64,000 nt of DNA, from positions 806,001-870,000 of the forward strand of contig OX595985.1 in NCBI GenBank assembly GCA_951394045.1, written 5' to 3'. Shown here piece after piece: positions 63,381-64,000 of this stretch. The stretch comes from Nitzschia sp. DOCU1 (taxonomy: Eukaryota > Bacillariophyta > Bacillariophyceae > Bacillariales > Bacillariaceae). Position 1 is the first letter of the stretch; each line of letters starts with the position of its first letter. Made by a program: the position numbers and the translations under genes. A model generated the notes under the pieces. It was not told the origin of the DNA. It searched no databases and saw only the letters and a program-made list of their open reading frames with translations.

Positions 63381-64000
63381 TTATTTCTTGAAACCTTGTA
63401 GGTTCAACTTTTTCTTGGCAGGAGCCTGCGACGACGTAGCCGTGTTGCTGGGAGCATAGCCACTCATGTCGGCTCGGACGGCAAACTCCAACACGGCCCG
63501 ATCGGGTTCGGATAAGAAACCCATGCTGGATTTAAAGGGAAGGGGGGCCGTTCGGGCAATATGAGTAATGGCTTGTGCACACATGCGGCCCAAGGCAGGA
63601 TCGGAGGATCCTGGATGGGGAGATGGATGGTTCGGAATACCGTTAAAGCGCAATACCGCAATCAGACTTTGAAAGATTACCACCAACAATTGAGCGACAT
63701 CGTCGGGAGTAATAGTAGTACTGCTATCCGAGGAGAATTGCTGAATGGCAACCAGAGTAATTTTCATGCCGTCCGCACAGACGGCAGTTCGGTGCGAATG
63801 GCACGTCGTCGGTACTTGTAATGTGCCGTACGCTTGAAAGACAGACAAGACCTCTGTCAAGACCGAGCAAATAATACGACCAAAAAAGTCGTTGGGTGGA
63901 GGAGGAGAAGATTGTAGCAAGTTGCGTAGGGCAACCAACACGGGGAGTTGCTGCGCGTCTTGAATGCATCCCAAAAGAGATTCTTGTACAATGGCAAGAC
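63381..64000 (-). CDS. C-terminal part of a helical-repeat-like protein, 5' part beyond window
   Basis: 206 codons are open from the right edge to the stop at 63381; no start lies inside. The sequence is alpha-helical with HEAT/ARM-like texture (LPVLVALRNLLQS, VAQLLVVIFQSLIAVLRFNG, RMCAQAITHIARTAP, LSEPDRAVLEFAVRADM) and a basic tail (KKKLNLQGFKK). The wording recalls C-termini of large HEAT-repeat traffic proteins such as HEATR5, but this is a guess. It lies tail-to-tail with the preceding gene (68 bp). Confidence 0.6.
   Translation of the reverse strand, partial: LAIVQESLLGCIQDAQQLPVLVALRNLLQSSPPPPNDFFGRIICSVLTEVLSVFQAYGTLQVPTTCHSHRTAVCADGMKITLVAIQQFSSDSSTTITPDDVAQLLVVIFQSLIAVLRFNGIPNHPSPHPGSSDPALGRMCAQAITHIARTAPLPFKSSMGFLSEPDRAVLEFAVRADMSGYAPSNTATSSQAPAKKKLNLQGFKK

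Overview
The window is nuclear DNA from a diatom, most likely a raphid pennate. I cannot fix the species from sequence alone. Supporting signs are: split genes with short GT-AG introns (64-121 bp, one of 310 bp); several N-termini with a signal peptide followed by an A/F, S/F or G/F plastid-entry junction (PPDK, its regulator, TruA, a D27-like protein); a CoDi-type Ty1/Copia retrotransposon; and diatom-style proteins rich in coiled coils and low complexity. Gene density is high on both strands, with many head-to-head and tail-to-tail neighbours. Exon boundaries were worked out by hand from splice sites, reading frame and family alignment.

Layout. 1-6.7 kb: a truncated SDR dehydrogenase, an R3H/Rrp6-like exonuclease with a C-terminal membrane anchor, an SGNH hydrolase and a plastid-type TruA. 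6.7-8.5 kb: no gene, but two 34-bp hairpin repeats whose stems covary. 8.5-14.7 kb: a decay zone with broken pieces of a bromodomain (BRWD/PHIP-like) gene, a class III nucleotide cyclase and a receiver/kinase chimera, cut up by local duplications. 14.7-37.2 kb: a dense gene block with a MEKHLA protein, an atlastin-like GTPase, the regulatory protein of pyruvate phosphate dikinase (PDRP) divergent from PPDK itself, Rab6, TRAPPC2L, a delta-9 acyl desaturase, a small membrane coiled-coil protein, METTL16, a START-like protein, a large secretory coiled-coil protein, a candidate thylakoid-lumen protein and a D27-like carotenoid isomerase. 38.0-44.3 kb: a complete, very young Copia element on the minus strand (identical 312-bp LTRs, 6-bp target duplication). 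44.4-49.9 kb: two convergent paralogues of a zinc-finger/basic/GAF-like regulator family. 49.9-52.0 kb: empty apart from a diverged repeat. 52.0-64 kb: propionyl-CoA carboxylase beta, a secreted orphan, an RNase H-like protein, orphan genes, a broken F-box gene, a YCII protein, a membrane coiled-coil orphan and the C-terminal part of a gene running off the right edge.

How genes may work together. The clearest functional unit is PDRP and PPDK: the plastid enzyme and the bifunctional kinase/phosphatase that acts on the threonine two residues before its catalytic histidine lie head to head across 521 bp, so they could share a promoter. Rab6, TRAPPC2L and the atlastin-like GTPase all belong to ER/Golgi membrane traffic, but nothing shows that their closeness is more than chance. 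The most novel items are the zinc-finger/GAF paralogue pair, the single in-frame TGA between gag and pol of the retroelement, and the covarying hairpin repeats.
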